Shown piece after piece: positions 4,264 through 5,309 of a DNA stretch of 5,309 nucleotides. The notes under the pieces are model-generated. The model was not told the DNA's origin. It did no database searches and worked only from the letters and a program-made list of their open reading frames with translations. Every line of letters begins with the position of its first letter. Positions within the stretch are counted from its first letter, which is position 1. Source of the DNA: Salinirussus sp. (lineage in GTDB: Archaea > Halobacteriota > Halobacteria > Halobacteriales > Haloarculaceae); assembly GCA_028275005.1 (NCBI GenBank), contig JAQCNN010000051.1:1-5309 (forward strand), written 5' to 3'. Position numbers and translations under genes: made by a program.

Positions 4264-5309
4264 TACAGCGCGTTCTCGACGGCGTCGGCGACCTGACGGG
4301 CCCGGTCGGCGAGGGGTTCGGGGACGCTCCCGGCGTCGACGGCGGCCGCGAGTTCGTCCTCGTCGACCCGCTCGACGGCCCCGTCGGGCCGCTTTACCAC
4401 GTCGACGTGAAGGTCGACGTAGCGAACGGCCTCCGGGAATATCTCGACGGGGGTACAGATGTTGACGTAGGTCCCCCGAGACTCCCCGTCGGCACTCCGG
4501 TAGACCGTCGGGTACCACCACTTCCCCTCCGTCAGCTTCGTCACCGCGACGTCGCCGGGCCGTCGCTCGGTCCCGAGCGCGTCGTAGGTCCCCCGCGAAC
4601 GCATCTCCCGGCGGACCCGGACGGTCCCGTCGGGGTCCCGGTCGACCACCTCGGCCGTGCCGAGGTCGACCCGCCGACCGTCGGGCTTGCCGTGGTCGAG
4701 TCGCACGCTCGCACCCTCCTGTGGGCCGAACTGCCGGGTGACGGCGTCGAAGGGGAGTTCACTGCCGTCGTCGCCCGCGCCGGCGGCCGGACAGACAGCC
4801 TCCACGAAGTCGACGGCCGCGCTCGCCGACCGGGCGCCGGCCTTTACTCTGTGGTGGCCGGGCATTGTCGGGGTCACCTCGCGGCGACGGTCGTCCAGCG
4901 CGAACCGTGACGCACGGCCGAACCAGACGAATACGGTGTCGTGGCCGGCCCAGTAGCGGTGTGGACCGTCGGCGACCGCCGGCCCGTCGGCCAGCCCCGC
5001 GTCGATTGCCTCGGCGTCCACGCCGGCCGCCCCGAGTGCGGCGTCCAGCGCGCCGAGGTCGGCGTCGTCGCTGTCCCGGCCCCAACTCGGGGTCCAGCCC
5101 TCCGGCGGCTCCGCGGCGACCAGGTCGGCCAACTCCGGGCTCGCGGTCCCGACACTCGCGGTCCCCCCGCGGACCAACTCGACCAGGTGGCCCGGCACCC
5201 GGACGGTCGTCTCCAGGCGCGGGCGGTCGTCGGCCCACGGCGGCGCGGGCTCGGCAACCTGCACGCGGAGCCGGTCGCCGGTCTCCACGTGGCGCTCGGT
5301 CTCGGCGTA
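4263..5309 (-). CDS. fau-1: AU-1/FAU-1-type RNA-binding ribonuclease with DUF402 domain, C-terminal part
   Basis: The frame is open to the right edge, so the N-terminus is missing; 348 residues plus the stop at 4265-4263 are present. Counting from the edge, residues 1-45 look like the end of the RNase E/G-like S1 region (VETGDRLRVQVAEPAPPW, then LETTVRVPGHLVELV). The middle holds YWAGHDTVFVWFG and HHRVKAGARSASAAVDFVEAV, as in FAU-1 proteins. From about 225 to 335 lies a DUF402 domain: GKWWYPTVYRSADG, GTYVNICTPVEIF, YVDLHVDVV and VERVDEDEL, with D299 and D303 as likely metal-site Asp residues. The Pyrococcus homologue binds AU-rich RNA and acts as an endoribonuclease in rRNA maturation; carrying that role over to this protein is inference. 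The family is usually about 470 residues, so roughly a quarter is outside the window. A GTG at 5288 is not the true start, because conserved-looking sequence continues upstream (YAETERH). Confidence 0.87.
   Translation of the reverse strand, partial: YAETERHVETGDRLRVQVAEPAPPWADDRPRLETTVRVPGHLVELVRGGTASVGTASPELADLVAAEPPEGWTPSWGRDSDDADLGALDAALGAAGVDAEAIDAGLADGPAVADGPHRYWAGHDTVFVWFGRASRFALDDRRREVTPTMPGHHRVKAGARSASAAVDFVEAVCPAAGAGDDGSELPFDAVTRQFGPQEGASVRLDHGKPDGRRVDLGTAEVVDRDPDGTVRVRREMRSRGTYDALGTERRPGDVAVTKLTEGKWWYPTVYRSADGESRGTYVNICTPVEIFPEAVRYVDLHVDVVKRPDGAVERVDEDELAAAVDAGSVPEPLADRARQVADAVENAL

Noticed and set aside
4125..4910. A 261-codon plus-strand open frame over the FAU-1-like gene
   Set aside because: It is antisense to a gene with recognisable FAU-1 and DUF402 sequence and crosses an AT-rich promoter and intergenic gap; no domain is visible.
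1..5309. Mobile element, CRISPR, toxin-antitoxin or defence island
   Set aside because: No transposase, integrase, direct repeat array, nuclease-immunity pair or compositional break was seen; composition is uniform across the genes.

Overview
The window looks like ordinary chromosomal DNA from a haloarchaeon. It is very GC-rich (roughly two-thirds by eye). Its proteins are strongly acidic, with many Asp/Glu and few Lys, as expected for a salt-in halophile. Start codons lack convincing Shine-Dalgarno sites, and two genes have clear archaeal TATA boxes about 25-34 bases before their start codons, which is typical of leaderless or near-leaderless haloarchaeal genes. I cannot name the genus.

Layout: positions 1-1079 (minus) hold the N-terminal 359 residues of the excinuclease subunit UvrA, running off the left edge. 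A 140-bp divergent spacer (1080-1219) separates it from a plus-strand gene for a LURP-one-related (tubby-like fold) protein (1220-1804). That gene converges with a minus-strand SDR oxidoreductase (1824-2561). Only 19 bp separate the two stop codons, and an inverted repeat covers both. Upstream of the SDR gene on the same strand lie a zinc-dependent medium-chain alcohol dehydrogenase (2646-3707), a small helical protein I do not recognise (3785-4201), and the C-terminal 348 residues of an AU-1/FAU-1-type RNA-binding ribonuclease (4263-5309), cut at its 5' end by the right edge. All intergenic gaps are under about 140 bp. I see no tRNA, rRNA, CRISPR array, insertion sequence or integrase.

How the genes relate: there is no obvious single pathway. 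UvrA is nucleotide excision repair, FAU-1 is RNA processing, and the two neighbouring oxidoreductases could share a substrate pathway but each appears to have its own promoter. I found no convincing undescribed multi-gene system. The points most worth checking are: a low-complexity insertion of about 41 residues in UvrA just before its zinc module; an Asp in place of the first structural-zinc Cys of the alcohol dehydrogenase; a near-identical 14-base element at the same distance from the uvrA and SDR starts; the inverted repeat spanning the convergent stop codons; and a palindrome abutting the alcohol dehydrogenase TATA box.
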